Positions 16,794 to 25,576 of a DNA stretch of 64,000 nt are shown here, piece by piece. The translations under genes and the position numbers were made by a program. The notes under the pieces are model-generated. The model was not told the DNA's origin. It made no database searches and was given only the letters and a program-made list of their open reading frames with translations. Every line of letters begins with the position of its first letter. Positions within the stretch are counted from its first letter, which is position 1. Source of the stretch: Acidobacteriota bacterium. GTDB lineage: Bacteria > Acidobacteriota > Blastocatellia > Pyrinomonadales > Pyrinomonadaceae. Location: positions 992,001 to 1,056,000 of the forward strand of contig JAIVJV010000009.1 of the NCBI GenBank assembly GCA_020199835.1. Direction: 5' to 3'.

Positions 16794-18275
16794 TCATGAC
16801 CAGGGGACTCCGCTCCGAAGACGATTTACGGAGGCTTCTTTTCCGAGCACGTCGAAGATCTCAAACATGGATGGTCCAACTGCCTGGCCCGTCAACATCG
16901 TTCGCGAGCCGTTGATTAACAATCCGGCTTTTACACCAGCCTCATCGGCAAACGCGCGCAATGCCGCTTCCGACGTTTCAACGTTGAACGGCTCGACCGT
17001 CTCCAGTTTGTCTGCCAGCCCGCGCAACAGCTCGCGCAGACGCGGCTCCTTGCGCAGGTTCTTCGCCACCGCTGCTTCTTCAAAATCGAAATCATCCGAA
17101 AAATACGCGCGTCCCTGTTCCGAGAAATCCTTCAACGTAAAGTAGCGCTGGCGAATCAGGTCCACCGTCTTGCTAAACCACTCGCGATCTTCGTCGTCAT
17201 ACTCTTCGCGCCACAGCTTGTTCGCGCGCAACTCCGCCCTCACCATCGGCAGCAACTCGTCGAGCGGCATCGTACGAATGTACTCCGAGTTCACCCACAA
17301 CGCCTTGTCGTCGGTCCAGCGGCGTGGATCGTTTTCGTGGAAGTTGAAGATCGCATTCGCGCGGCCGATGCCTTCGAGCGAGAAGTACTGAACGAGCTCT
17401 TCCTTGCTCAACAGCTCTTTGCCCTCGGGCGGCGACCAGCCGAGCAGCGCGAGAAAGTTACGAAACGCCGCCGGCACGAAGCCGCGATCGCGGTACGTGG
17501 TCAACGAAACCACTTCGCCGTGTTTTCGCTTCGAGAGCTTGCCTTTGTTCGGCGCAAGGATCAGCGGCAGATGCGCGAACTGCGGCACCTCCGCCCCCAA
17601 CGCCTCGTAAAGCAGCACCTGCTTGTGCGTGTTCGTGAGATGGTCCTGGCCGCGAATCACGTGCGTGATGCCCATCTCGATGTCGTCGATCACGACCGAG
17701 AGGTTGTAAAGAGGATGGCTGTCGGAACGCAGCAACACGAGATCTTCGATTTCAGAATAGCCGCGCTCCTGTGGTCCATAAACGATGTCCGCGAAATGCG
17801 TCTGACCGCTCACGGCCACTTTCAAACGGATCGCAAACGGCTCACCCGCAGCAGCCCGGTCGTCTGATTCTTGTTTCGACAGATCGCGATAAGGGTTTCT
17901 GCGCTGGTCCGTTTGCGTGCGCGCGCGTTCGGCGATGTCTTCCTTTACATTGTTATCGTTGCGCTGTTCTTTCGGCGTGAAGTCTCGATACGCTTTGCCC
18001 TCTTCAAGAAGACTCAGAGCTGCCGCGCGATGTTTGGGTGCATTAGCCGACTGAAACACTAGATCTTCATCGTAGTCGAGGCCAAGCCACTCGAGTCCCT
18101 CGATGATGGACCGGGTTGATTCGTCAGTGGAGCGCTGGAGATCGGTGTCTTCGATACGCAGGAGAAACTGGCCGCCGGTTTTGCGTGCGTAGAGCCAATT
18201 GAAAAGCGCGGAACGAGCCGCGCCAATGTGCAGGTAACCGGTCGGAGATGGAGCGAAGCGGACGCGAACACTCAT
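16794..18275 (-). CDS. gltX: Glutamyl-tRNA synthetase
   Basis: This 493-residue class I synthetase charges tRNA-Glu (and possibly tRNA-Gln if the organism uses the amidotransferase route). It starts MSVRVRFAPSPTGYLHIGAA with the HIGH-type signature, and carries the KMSKS counterpart KLSKRKHG near residue 250. The C-terminal anticodon-binding helical domain is complete. The ATG at 18275 is preceded directly by the T-run of the tRNA-Ser terminator and has no ribosome site. gltX is therefore either expressed by read-through from the tRNA unit or from an unseen start. Confidence 0.95.
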   Translation of the reverse strand: MSVRVRFAPSPTGYLHIGAARSALFNWLYARKTGGQFLLRIEDTDLQRSTDESTRSIIEGLEWLGLDYDEDLVFQSANAPKHRAAALSLLEEGKAYRDFTPKEQRNDNNVKEDIAERARTQTDQRRNPYRDLSKQESDDRAAAGEPFAIRLKVAVSGQTHFADIVYGPQERGYSEIEDLVLLRSDSHPLYNLSVVIDDIEMGITHVIRGQDHLTNTHKQVLLYEALGAEVPQFAHLPLILAPNKGKLSKRKHGEVVSLTTYRDRGFVPAAFRNFLALLGWSPPEGKELLSKEELVQYFSLEGIGRANAIFNFHENDPRRWTDDKALWVNSEYIRTMPLDELLPMVRAELRANKLWREEYDDEDREWFSKTVDLIRQRYFTLKDFSEQGRAYFSDDFDFEEAAVAKNLRKEPRLRELLRGLADKLETVEPFNVETSEAALRAFADEAGVKAGLLINGSRTMLTGQAVGPSMFEIFDVLGKEASVNRLRSGVPWS

Positions 18276-18314
18276 AAGAAAAAGTAGTCAGTTGCCGATG
18301 GACAACTGACTACT
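18276..18314 (-). terminator. Intrinsic terminator of the tRNA-Ser gene
   Basis: Read on the minus strand, a 12-bp perfect stem (18314-18303 with 18294-18283; AGTAGTCAGTTG/CAACTGACTACT) and 8-nt loop run straight into TTTTTCTT. It lies 9 nt after the encoded CCA end of tRNA-Ser. The T-run abuts the gltX ATG, so any gltX message from this promoter depends on read-through. Confidence 0.85.
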
Positions 18315-18322
18315 GGAATGTC

Positions 18323-18413
18323 TGGCGGAGATGACAGGATTCGAACCTGTGAAGGGCTTTTGACCCTTAACGGTTTAGCAAACCGCCGCCTTCAGCCACT
18401 CGGCCACATCTCC
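18323..18413 (-). tRNA. tRNA-Ser (anticodon GCU), CCA encoded
   Basis: The minus strand gives a full class II tRNA. The acceptor stem is GGAGATG/CATCTCC with discriminator G and an encoded CCA (18325-18323). The D arm is GCCGAGTGGCTGAAGGC. The anticodon stem-loop CGGTTTGCTAAACCG has anticodon GCT, reading AGC and AGU serine codons. The long variable arm is AAGGGTCAAAAGCCCTT and the T arm contains GGTTCGAATCC. The long variable arm and anticodon settle the serine identity. Confidence 0.98.
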
Positions 18414-18435
18414 GTGCCAAATCAGGCGAATTGCC

Positions 18436-18463
18436 ATTCTAGTCGCGAGAGGCAGATTGTCAA
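18436..18463 (-). promoter_or_regulatory. Promoter of tRNA-Ser
   Basis: On the minus strand a perfect TTGACA (18463-18458) and TAGAAT (18441-18436) lie 16 nt apart. The start point would be near 18429, about 16 nt before the mature 5' end. With the terminator at 18276-18314 this makes a self-contained tRNA unit. Confidence 0.75.
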
Positions 18464-18549
18464 GGTTAGCGAAAAGCGTAAAATTCAGGTTGACTCCCGT
18501 ACTCCAGTAGAGTACTTTATGTCGCCAAGTCCACGAGGTTTTACAGACA

Positions 18550-18577
18550 GGGACAAAACAGATGATTGGGGTACAAT
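18550..18577 (+). promoter_or_regulatory. Candidate promoter of dxs, close to the start codon
   Basis: GGGACA (18550-18555) and TACAAT (18572-18577) are 16 nt apart. The dxs ATG at 18587 follows nine bases after the -10 box, so the message would be leaderless or nearly so. A second weak candidate, TTGACT (18490-18495) with TACTTT (18513-18518), would give a ~60-nt leader without a ribosome site near the ATG. Confidence 0.35.
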
Positions 18578-18586
18578 GCGGCCACG

Positions 18587-20518
18587 ATGAGCATTCTTGA
18601 GAGTATTAACTCGCCTGCCGACCTGCGTGCTTTAGCTCCGGATCAACTCCGAACCGTTTCCGACGAAATTCGCAACTACATCCTCGAGACGATGTCGCGC
18701 GTGGGCGGCCACACCGGCGCCTCGCTCGGCGCGGTCGAGCTTGCCGTTGCGCTGCACTACGCTTTCGACACGCCGAAGGATCGGCTCGTGTGGGACGTCG
18801 GCCACCAGGCATACGCGCACAAGATCCTGACCGGCCGGCGCGAGTTGTTGCCGACGATTAAATCTTACGGCGGCATCAGCGGCTTTTTGCGGCGGGACGA
18901 GTCGGAGTACGACACGTTCGGCGCCGGACACGCTTCCACGTCACTCTCAGCAGCGCTCGGGATGGCGATCGCGCGCGATCGAAAAGGCGAGGATTATCAC
19001 GTGGTCGCCTTGATCGGTGACGCGTCACTCGCCGGCGGCATGGCCATGGAAGCGATCAATCAGGCGGGGCATTTGAAGAGCCGTTTGATCGTCGTGCTCA
19101 ATGACAACGAGATGTCGATCGCGCCTGCGGTCGGCGCGTTGACCGGTTATCTCAACCGCATCCGCGGCGCGCATGGTTATCACCGGTTCAAAGACGAAGT
19201 TGAAGGAAAATTGCTGGCGATCCCGTCAGTCGGCGAGCGTCTGCATCACGCGGCCAAGACCATGAAAGACTTCGTAGCCGCGGCGGTGTTGCCGGGCGCG
19301 CTCGTAAGCGAGCTCGGGTTCAAATACATCGGTTACGTTGACGGACACAATCCGCGTGCGCTCGTCGCCGCATTGAACGAAGCCAAGCAGATCAAAGACG
19401 GTCCCGTGATCGTTCACGCCCTGACAACGAAGGGTAAAGGCTTTCCGCAAACCGAGCAGGAAACTGAACCGGATTACTATCGTTGGCACGCGACAGGGCC
19501 ATTCGATTTACAAACCGGCATAGCGATCAAAAGCTCGTCAAAAGCTCCGACCTACACTGCTGTTTTCGGCGACGTGCTTTGCGAACTGATGGAGAAGGAT
19601 CCCAAGGTTGTCGCGTTGACGGCCGCGATGCCGGACGGCACAGGCGTTTGCAAAGCACTTGAAAAGTTTCCCGATCGATCGTTCGACGTCGGTATCGCTG
19701 AGCAACACTGCGTGACGTTTGCGGCGGGCATGTCGTGCGAAGGACTTAAACCTGTCTGTGCGATCTATTCGACGTTTCTCCAACGTGGTTTCGATCAGGT
19801 GATCCACGACGTCTGCATTCAGGAACTGAATGTGAAATTCTGTCTCGATCGCGGCGGCGTGGCGGGCGGCGATGGACAAACGCATCACGGCCTGCTCGAC
19901 ATCGCTTATCTGCGCGCCGTGCCAAACATGATCGTGATGGCGCCGAAAGACGAAGGCGAAATGCGCGACATGCTCTACACGATGCTCGAACACGTTGGAC
20001 CAGCGGCGATGCGTTATCCGCGTGGAAATGGCATCGGTGCGGACATCACCCGCCAGCCGGAGTTACTCGAGATCGGCAAGGGCGAGATCCTGCGCGACGG
20101 CGGTGAGATCGCCATCGTCGCATACGGCGCGATGGTTCATCCGTCGCTCGAGGCAGCCGAACAGCTTGCGAAAGAACGTATCGAGACTACGGTTGTGAAC
20201 GCGCGTTTCGTCAAACCGCTCGACGCGCCGTTACTGCTCGCGCTCGCGCGCACGAAGCGTTTGATCGTGACCGTCGAGGAAGCTTACCTCGCGGGAGGCT
20301 TCGGCTCGGCGGTGCTCGAACTGCTCGAAGAGAACGGATTACAGGACAAGGTTCGCGTCGTGCGGATGGGTATTCCGGATCGACTCATCACGCACGGGGA
20401 TGCGAAGTTGTTGCTGGCGAAATACGGGCTCGATGCGGACGGAATTTACAATCGCGTGAAAGAGAGTATAGAAGTTCTTGACGAACGTCGCGCGAAGCCG
20501 AATCGAGTGATTTCGTAA
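18587..20518 (+). CDS. dxs: 1-deoxy-D-xylulose-5-phosphate synthase
   Basis: This 643-residue thiamine-diphosphate enzyme condenses pyruvate and glyceraldehyde-3-phosphate, the first committed step of the MEP isoprenoid pathway. Visible marks are the DVGHQAYAHKILTGR region, the ThDP-binding GDASLAGGMAMEA...NDNEMSI motif (about residues 145-180), the transketolase pyrimidine domain with DVGIAEQHCVTFAAG, and a normal C-terminal domain. I choose the ATG at 18587; the frame is open eight codons further but lacks a good start. No other MEP gene is adjacent. Confidence 0.95.
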   Translation: MSILESINSPADLRALAPDQLRTVSDEIRNYILETMSRVGGHTGASLGAVELAVALHYAFDTPKDRLVWDVGHQAYAHKILTGRRELLPTIKSYGGISGFLRRDESEYDTFGAGHASTSLSAALGMAIARDRKGEDYHVVALIGDASLAGGMAMEAINQAGHLKSRLIVVLNDNEMSIAPAVGALTGYLNRIRGAHGYHRFKDEVEGKLLAIPSVGERLHHAAKTMKDFVAAAVLPGALVSELGFKYIGYVDGHNPRALVAALNEAKQIKDGPVIVHALTTKGKGFPQTEQETEPDYYRWHATGPFDLQTGIAIKSSSKAPTYTAVFGDVLCELMEKDPKVVALTAAMPDGTGVCKALEKFPDRSFDVGIAEQHCVTFAAGMSCEGLKPVCAIYSTFLQRGFDQVIHDVCIQELNVKFCLDRGGVAGGDGQTHHGLLDIAYLRAVPNMIVMAPKDEGEMRDMLYTMLEHVGPAAMRYPRGNGIGADITRQPELLEIGKGEILRDGGEIAIVAYGAMVHPSLEAAEQLAKERIETTVVNARFVKPLDAPLLLALARTKRLIVTVEEAYLAGGFGSAVLELLEENGLQDKVRVVRMGIPDRLITHGDAKLLLAKYGLDADGIYNRVKESIEVLDERRAKPNRVIS

Positions 20519-20653
20519 CGCGAACAGACGTACGCGTTGTTTCCGTGCACCAAATCGGAAGGTTTCGTCCCGCTCATCGGTTAAATCCCCACAAAACCAC
20601 GTCTAAAACACCGCTTGACGCGTGGCCTCGTGATTGCAAAGTTCTTCGAGGTA

Positions 20654-21181
20654 ATGGTAGAGCGACCGTATTTTGATGACGAACGAACGGTGCTGACCGC
20701 CCGACCGGTTATTCCTCTTCAACGAATCGACACGAAGGTGAAGCATCGGCGGCGTTGGTTTATTGGTGGAGCGTTTGTGGCTGCGATGTTGTTGGGAGCG
20801 GCGTCGGCGTTGGTGTCGGCGTATCTCAAGATTCGCAGCACGCCCGACCCCGAGATCCAGACTCAATCCGTTTTACCAGTGCTTCCGGAAGCTCCTGAAC
20901 CTCCAGTTGTTGAGGTCGTTCCACCTCAGCGCCCTACACCGGAGCCCATTAGAAACACGGATAAAACAGATCGTGTAGTTATTAGTCCACGCCGGAGTGA
21001 AGACGAAGACGAAGATCTGCGCAGAATCAGAGATGCGGTGCTCGTCGACGAGTGGCAAGAGCGGCGGCAACGGCGAGTTGAACGACGCGAAGAACGGCGC
21101 GAACGCCGTCGCGCGGGGCGTTCGGGTCGCGACCTCTCTAATCTCGATGAAATTTTCGAAGGACGTCGCCGTCCGTATTAA
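20654..21181 (+). CDS. Hypothetical single-pass membrane protein with a highly charged tail
   Basis: I do not recognise a family. From the ATG at 20654 (GAGGT just upstream) it encodes 175 residues. There is a short acidic N-terminus, then the positively charged KHRRRW flanking one hydrophobic helix (FIGGAFVAAMLLGAASALVS, about residues 36-55), then a Pro-rich stretch. The C-terminus is very rich in Arg and Glu (REERRERRRAG region), probably a charged helix. Topology by the positive-inside rule puts the short N-terminus in the cytoplasm and the tail outside. It lies between dxs and a small CxxC protein. Confidence 0.6.
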   Translation: MVERPYFDDERTVLTARPVIPLQRIDTKVKHRRRWFIGGAFVAAMLLGAASALVSAYLKIRSTPDPEIQTQSVLPVLPEAPEPPVVEVVPPQRPTPEPIRNTDKTDRVVISPRRSEDEDEDLRRIRDAVLVDEWQERRQRRVERREERRERRRAGRSGRDLSNLDEIFEGRRRPY

Positions 21182-21297
21182 ATTCCGTGCTATATTAGCG
21201 CTGCCTCGGTTAAAGACTCACACTTTAATACAAACCCCGACGCTCTTATAAATGGTTCGTATTCCCGCGTGATGCGGAGGAGATGTGGTGATTCATC

Positions 21298-21561
21298 ATG
21301 CCTAGACAGATGTTTCGGGAGCGGGAGTGTATCCACCGCGACGAAGGAGCTGAAGGCGAGTTTTACAACGGCGCGTTTTACGTTCAGGCTTTGCAACGAC
21401 TCCGCGTGGACGACGCGGTGAAGATAGCCGGAAAGGTGGGTCCTTTCTTCTGGTCTGATGCGCCACACATTCTCGTCTGGCTTTGTCACAATTGCGCGGC
21501 CGAACTCCACTTGACTGATACGCCGCGCGCGGTGACGAGCGCCTCCCGCCGCCAGGCTTGA
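21298..21561 (+). CDS. Small CxxC protein of unknown function
   Basis: This 87-residue frame opens at the ATG at 21298; a TGA only nine bases upstream rules out a longer product. GGAGG lies rather far upstream (21276-21280). The protein shows an early Cys (RERECIH), an alternating charged middle part, and LCHNCAAELHL near residues 66-76, which may bind a metal with the first Cys. Third-position base use looks coding, and the reverse frame is only an open shadow of tlyA and this gene. No family is recognised. Confidence 0.5.
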   Translation: MPRQMFRERECIHRDEGAEGEFYNGAFYVQALQRLRVDDAVKIAGKVGPFFWSDAPHILVWLCHNCAAELHLTDTPRAVTSASRRQA

Positions 21562-21618
21562 TCCCAACGTGATAAAGGCCGGTGACAAGACATCGCACTC
21601 CAAAGTAATGTTTGCGAT

Positions 21619-22386
21619 GTGAAACGTGAGCGCATCGATAAACTTCTGGTCGAGCGGGGACTCGCCGAGTCGCGGACAAAGGCGCAGGCGATGGTTATGG
21701 CGGGTGTCGTGCTTGTCAACGAGCAGCGCGTTGAAAAATCTTCCGATCAATTTGACTCCGACTCACAGATTCGTATCAAGCACGCAGATGATCCGACGTC
21801 ACGTTACGTCGGTCGCGGTGGTCTGAAACTCGAAGCGGCGCTGAAGCAGTTTCAGATCGACGTTCGCGGGTTTGTGTGTCTCGACGTGGGCGCTTCGACT
21901 GGCGGGTTTACCGACTGCCTGTTGCAACACGGCGCACAGCGAGTTTTTGCGATCGACGTGGGCCACAATCAGATCGATTGGCGACTGCGCAACGATCCGC
22001 GGGTTGAGGTTCGGGAAGGCGTAAACGCTCGTTATTTACAGCCGCAAGATTTTCCCATCCAGTTTGATCTCGCAGTTGCTGACGTTTCCTTCATCTCACT
22101 AACTAAAGTCCTTCCCTCCGTCGTTCCGCTACTAAAACCGCACGCTTCGTTGGTCGCGTTGATAAAACCTCAGTTCGAAGTGGGCCGCGATGAAGTCGGC
22201 AGTGGCGGTATCGTGAGAGACGAGGGGAAAAGAATAAAAGCAGTAAATAACGTGAACGAGTCTGCATTGACGCTCGGATTAAAAATCGAAGGAACCATCG
22301 AATCTCCAATCGCGGGCGCCGAAGGAAACATTGAATACCTGGCGCATTATTCGTATCATCCGGCCTCAAATCATGTCGTCAATTAA
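21619..22386 (+). CDS. tlyA: TlyA family rRNA 2'-O-methyltransferase
   Basis: This 255-residue protein has an N-terminal S4 RNA-binding domain (KRERIDKLLVERGLAESR, residues 2-19) and an FtsJ/RrmJ-like SAM methyltransferase domain. LDVGASTGGFTDCLL is the SAM loop. The K-D-K-E catalytic set is suggested by RGGLKLE, DVSFIS, LIKPQFE and the following Glu. TlyA proteins 2'-O-methylate cytidines in 16S and 23S rRNA and are sometimes annotated as hemolysins. The GTG start at 21619 overlaps a small hairpin (CATCGCA at 21591-21597 with TGCGATG at 21613-21619). It overlaps nadK by 14 nt. Confidence 0.9.
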   Translation: MKRERIDKLLVERGLAESRTKAQAMVMAGVVLVNEQRVEKSSDQFDSDSQIRIKHADDPTSRYVGRGGLKLEAALKQFQIDVRGFVCLDVGASTGGFTDCLLQHGAQRVFAIDVGHNQIDWRLRNDPRVEVREGVNARYLQPQDFPIQFDLAVADVSFISLTKVLPSVVPLLKPHASLVALIKPQFEVGRDEVGSGGIVRDEGKRIKAVNNVNESALTLGLKIEGTIESPIAGAEGNIEYLAHYSYHPASNHVVN

Positions 22387-23251
22387 GCGGGTAGGAATCG
22401 TCCTAAAACCGCACCAACCTCAAGCACTGAAGACGATCTGCGAGTTGACCCTCTGGTTGGGCCAGCGAGGCATTGAACTCGCCGGCAGTCCGGAGATCGA
22501 ACGCGAACGCATCGAGCACGAAACTGGCTGTTCCGTCAGGCAAGTCGCGTCAGACGATCTCGCCGCGGCGGTCGATCTGGTGCTGGTCCTCGGCGGCGAC
22601 GGCACGATGATCGCCACCGCGCGTATGATCGGCGACGAAGAGGTGCCGGTTCTCGGCGTGAATTACGGCAGCCTGGGTTATCTCACCGAGTTTCGCATTG
22701 AAGAACTCTACGACGCGCTCGAGATGATCCTCGCCGACAATTATCGTCTCGATAAACGCGTGATGCTCGCCGTTGAGCTGTTCCGCGGTCCCGATTTGAT
22801 AACGCGCAACCGCGTGCTCAACGACGTGGTCATCAACAAGTCGGCGCTCGCGCGCATCATCGAGATCGAAGCTTATCTGAACAAGCAGTTTGTCACATCG
22901 TTTCGCGCCGACGGCCTGATCGTTTCCACGCCGACGGGTTCCACTGCTTACAATCTCTCCGCGGGTGGACCAATCATCTTTCCCTCGATGAACGCGATGG
23001 TGGTCACGCCGATTTGCCCGTTCACGCTTTCGAATCGACCGCTCGTGGTGCCTGACGATGCGATGATCGAGTTGCTGATGAAAACGGACCAGGAGGACGT
23101 TTCGCTAACGCTCGATGGGCAGGTTGGTTATTCACTGGAAGTTGACGACCGCGTCGTCATTCGCAAGAGCCGCACGACCTTCAACCTGATTCAGCCAAGC
23201 AACAGAAACTACTTTGACGTTCTGCGCGACAAGTTGCGCTGGGGCCGCTAA
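22373..23251 (+). CDS. nadK: NAD kinase
   Basis: This 292-residue kinase converts NAD to NADP using ATP or polyphosphate. The signature LVLGGDGTMIATAR lies near residue 75, followed by NYGSLGYLTEF, the NDVVINK strand and the conserved TPTGSTAYNLSAGGP (about residues 195-210). The ATG at 22373 lies inside the last codons of tlyA, an overlap that ties the two genes translationally. The tlyA-nadK(-recN) order is common in bacteria; here recN is absent and a symporter follows after 3 nt. Confidence 0.95.
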   Translation: MSSIKRVGIVLKPHQPQALKTICELTLWLGQRGIELAGSPEIERERIEHETGCSVRQVASDDLAAAVDLVLVLGGDGTMIATARMIGDEEVPVLGVNYGSLGYLTEFRIEELYDALEMILADNYRLDKRVMLAVELFRGPDLITRNRVLNDVVINKSALARIIEIEAYLNKQFVTSFRADGLIVSTPTGSTAYNLSAGGPIIFPSMNAMVVTPICPFTLSNRPLVVPDDAMIELLMKTDQEDVSLTLDGQVGYSLEVDDRVVIRKSRTTFNLIQPSNRNYFDVLRDKLRWGR

Positions 23252-23254
23252 CCG

Positions 23255-24712
23255 ATGCCTAAAAACAAAGACAATCAACGCCGCCCACCTGACCGAGTCG
23301 AGCGCGATGCCTTTGAACGCGAGATAGACACGGATCTCGACGAGGAGACTCCTGACAAGCCGAAGGGCATGGCGCTGCACACAAAGATTTTGATCGGGTT
23401 GGCAGTGGGCGTGGTGGCGGGTGTCGTCACCAATCGTTTGTGGGGCGGCGATCATCCGCGCGTGGTTTGGGTTGTTGACAACATCACGGCGCCGGTGGGC
23501 CAACTGTTCCTGCGGCTGCTGCTGATGATCGTCGTGCTGCTGGTGTTTTCTTCACTCGTCGTCGGCGTGGCCGGTATCGGCGACATTCGCAAGCTGGGTC
23601 GCGTGGGGCTCAAATCCTTTGTCTATTGCTTCGTGCTTTCCGCGATCTCGGTCTTGATCGGACTCACGCTGGCAAACACGATCCAGCCGGGCCGGCGCAT
23701 CGATCCAGCCACCTCAGCCGCACTACAGCAGCGCTACGCTACCGATGCTACGAAGAGAGTCAGTGAGGCCACGCAAGCCGGCGCCGCTACGAGTCCGCTG
23801 ATGTCGGTGGTCGAAACGATCGTTCCGAAGAACCCGTTCTACGCGATGGGCGGCAAAGAAGATCCGAGCATGCTGCACGTCATGTTTTTCGCGTTAATCC
23901 TCGGTATCGCGACCACGCTGTTGCCGGTGACTGTGACGGCGCCCGTCTTGAGCGTGCTTCAAGGTCTTTTCGAAATCACGGCCAAAGTCATCGAGATCAT
24001 CATGAAGTTTGCGCCGTATGCCGTGGCGTGTCTGCTTTTCAACAACACGGCCCGTTTCGGTCTCGATCTGCTCGGCGCACTCGGGTGGTTCGTGCTCACG
24101 GTGTTGCTCGGTCTGTCGCTGCACATGTTCGGCGTCTACTCGCTGTCAATCTATTTTCTTTCACGAATCTCGCCGATCGAGTTCTTCCGGCGCATCAAGA
24201 CGGTGATTTTGACGGCGTTCTCGACGTCTTCATCAAATGCGACGCTGCCGACCGCGCTGCGTGTTTCGGAACGCAACCTTGGCGTGCCGCAGGAGATCAA
24301 CAGTTTCGTGCTGACGGTCGGCGCGACGGCAAATCAGAACGGCACGGCGTTGTACGAAGGAGTGACGGTGCTGTTCCTGGCCCAACTCGCAGGCATAGAG
24401 CTGACGTTCGCCCAACAGTTGATGGTGGTCTACCTCGCGATCCTGGGCGGCATCGGAACCGCGGGCGTGCCGTCGGGGTCGATCCCGTTCATCATCGGCG
24501 TGCTCGTGACGATCGGCGTGAATCCGGCGCTGATCGCGATCATCCTGGGCGTCGATCGTATACTCGACATGTGCCGCACGACACTGAACGTCACCGGAGA
24601 TCTTACGGCGGCAACTTACGTTGCGCGTTCGGAAGGTTACGATTTATTACGACCACACGAACCCGCGATCGTTCACGCAGGCGTGCCCCTCGCTTCGCGT
24701 ACCTCGGACTAG
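23255..24712 (+). CDS. Dicarboxylate/amino acid:cation symporter (DAACS family)
   Basis: This 485-residue secondary transporter of the GltP/DctA family imports dicarboxylates or acidic amino acids with H+ or Na+. An unusually long charged cytoplasmic N-terminus of ~40 residues precedes the first helix. The transport core shows STSSSNATLP (re-entrant loop), GATANQNGTALYEG (the family's cation/substrate site), GVPSGS and DRILDMCRTTLNVTGD. Between helices 3 and 4 there is a ~60-residue hydrophilic insertion (RRIDPATSAALQQRYATD onwards). The substrate is not decidable by eye. Confidence 0.9.
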   Translation: MPKNKDNQRRPPDRVERDAFEREIDTDLDEETPDKPKGMALHTKILIGLAVGVVAGVVTNRLWGGDHPRVVWVVDNITAPVGQLFLRLLLMIVVLLVFSSLVVGVAGIGDIRKLGRVGLKSFVYCFVLSAISVLIGLTLANTIQPGRRIDPATSAALQQRYATDATKRVSEATQAGAATSPLMSVVETIVPKNPFYAMGGKEDPSMLHVMFFALILGIATTLLPVTVTAPVLSVLQGLFEITAKVIEIIMKFAPYAVACLLFNNTARFGLDLLGALGWFVLTVLLGLSLHMFGVYSLSIYFLSRISPIEFFRRIKTVILTAFSTSSSNATLPTALRVSERNLGVPQEINSFVLTVGATANQNGTALYEGVTVLFLAQLAGIELTFAQQLMVVYLAILGGIGTAGVPSGSIPFIIGVLVTIGVNPALIAIILGVDRILDMCRTTLNVTGDLTAATYVARSEGYDLLRPHEPAIVHAGVPLASRTSD

Positions 24713-24807
24713 CGGGGGGATTAAACGGTTTAGTAACAGCCGCGTCACAATCTGCACATACGCCGTGCGTAAAGTCCGCAGCATTCTCGTATTCGACAAA
24801 TAGGACC

Positions 24808-25575
24808 ATGGTATTTCCGCTCTACGACGACAACGCTGACCGGCAAACAACGCCGTTTGTTAACTATGCGCTGATTGCGCTCAACCTCTTCGTTTTCGTT
24901 GTACTGCAAGGGATCGGCTCGAACGAACAGTTCACTTACTCGTTTTCGACCGTACCGCTGGAGATCACTACCGGCGAAGACATCGTGACCCCGAATCGCG
25001 TGCTGGAGCATCCGGTTACGGGCCAGCAAATCTTGATTCCGGGTTTAGGTGAAACACCGCTTTCGGTTTATCTGACGCTGTTTACGTCGATGTTCATGCA
25101 CGGCGGCATCGCACACATCGGCGGCAACATGCTGTTCCTCTGGATCTTCGGCGACAACATCGAAGACCGTTTGGGCCATCTGCGCTACCTGCTTTTCTAT
25201 CTTGTGTGCGGACTGCTTGCTTCACTGGCCCACGTGTTTACCACCGCGCTCTTCGCCACTGACCGCGCTGAGATGCTGATACCGAGTCTCGGCGCCTCCG
25301 GCGCGATCTCGGGCGTTCTCGGCGCATACCTTTTGTTGCATCACTCACGTCGCGTCACGGTGATTCTCTTCCGCTTTCTGACTGACGTTCCGGCTTGGGT
25401 TGCGATCGGGATCTGGTTCGCTTTCCAATTGATCAGCGGACTCGGCCTGCTGGGCGGCGGCTCACAGCAGGGCGGCGTTGCCTACGCGGCGCACATCGGC
25501 GGCTTCATTGCGGGACTGGTACTGATCAAGTTTTTCGATATCGGGCGCGGTAGGGTAACATCTAACCCCTACTGA
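24808..25575 (+). CDS. Rhomboid family intramembrane serine protease
   Basis: This 255-residue polytopic protease cuts membrane proteins within or near their transmembrane segments. It shows [20 protein letters not shown] (the HxGxxHxxxN-type region), the catalytic Ser in LGASGAISG, and the catalytic His in AAHIGGF. A ~55-residue hydrophilic stretch after helix 1 is common in this subgroup. I start it at the ATG at 24808 with AGGA in front; the frame is open much further upstream but only as a shadow of the symporter gene. queF begins 1 nt after its stop. Confidence 0.9.
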   Translation: MVFPLYDDNADRQTTPFVNYALIALNLFVFVVLQGIGSNEQFTYSFSTVPLEITTGEDIVTPNRVLEHPVTGQQILIPGLGETPLSVYLTLFTSMFMHGGIAHIGGNMLFLWIFGDNIEDRLGHLRYLLFYLVCGLLASLAHVFTTALFATDRAEMLIPSLGASGAISGVLGAYLLLHHSRRVTVILFRFLTDVPAWVAIGIWFAFQLISGLGLLGGGSQQGGVAYAAHIGGFIAGLVLIKFFDIGRGRVTSNPY

Positions 25576-25576
25576 G

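Noticed and set aside
18318-18590. A 90-codon plus-strand frame beginning MSGGDDRIRTCEGLL
   Set aside because: This is the familiar false protein read through the antisense of a tRNA-Ser gene; the tRNA structure explains the sequence.
20517-20538. Hairpin AACGCG/CGCGTT after dxs
   Set aside because: Only six pairs with a ten-base loop and GTTTCC behind it; too weak to call a terminator.
21190-21750. A 186-codon minus-strand frame over the small CxxC gene and the start of tlyA
   Set aside because: It overlaps the S4 domain of tlyA in antisense and has no recognisable domain; the plus-strand frames are more convincing.
24028-24807. Long extension upstream of the rhomboid gene
   Set aside because: Arg/Asp/His-rich shadow of the symporter gene in another frame; no domain, and a proper ATG with AGGA exists at 24808.
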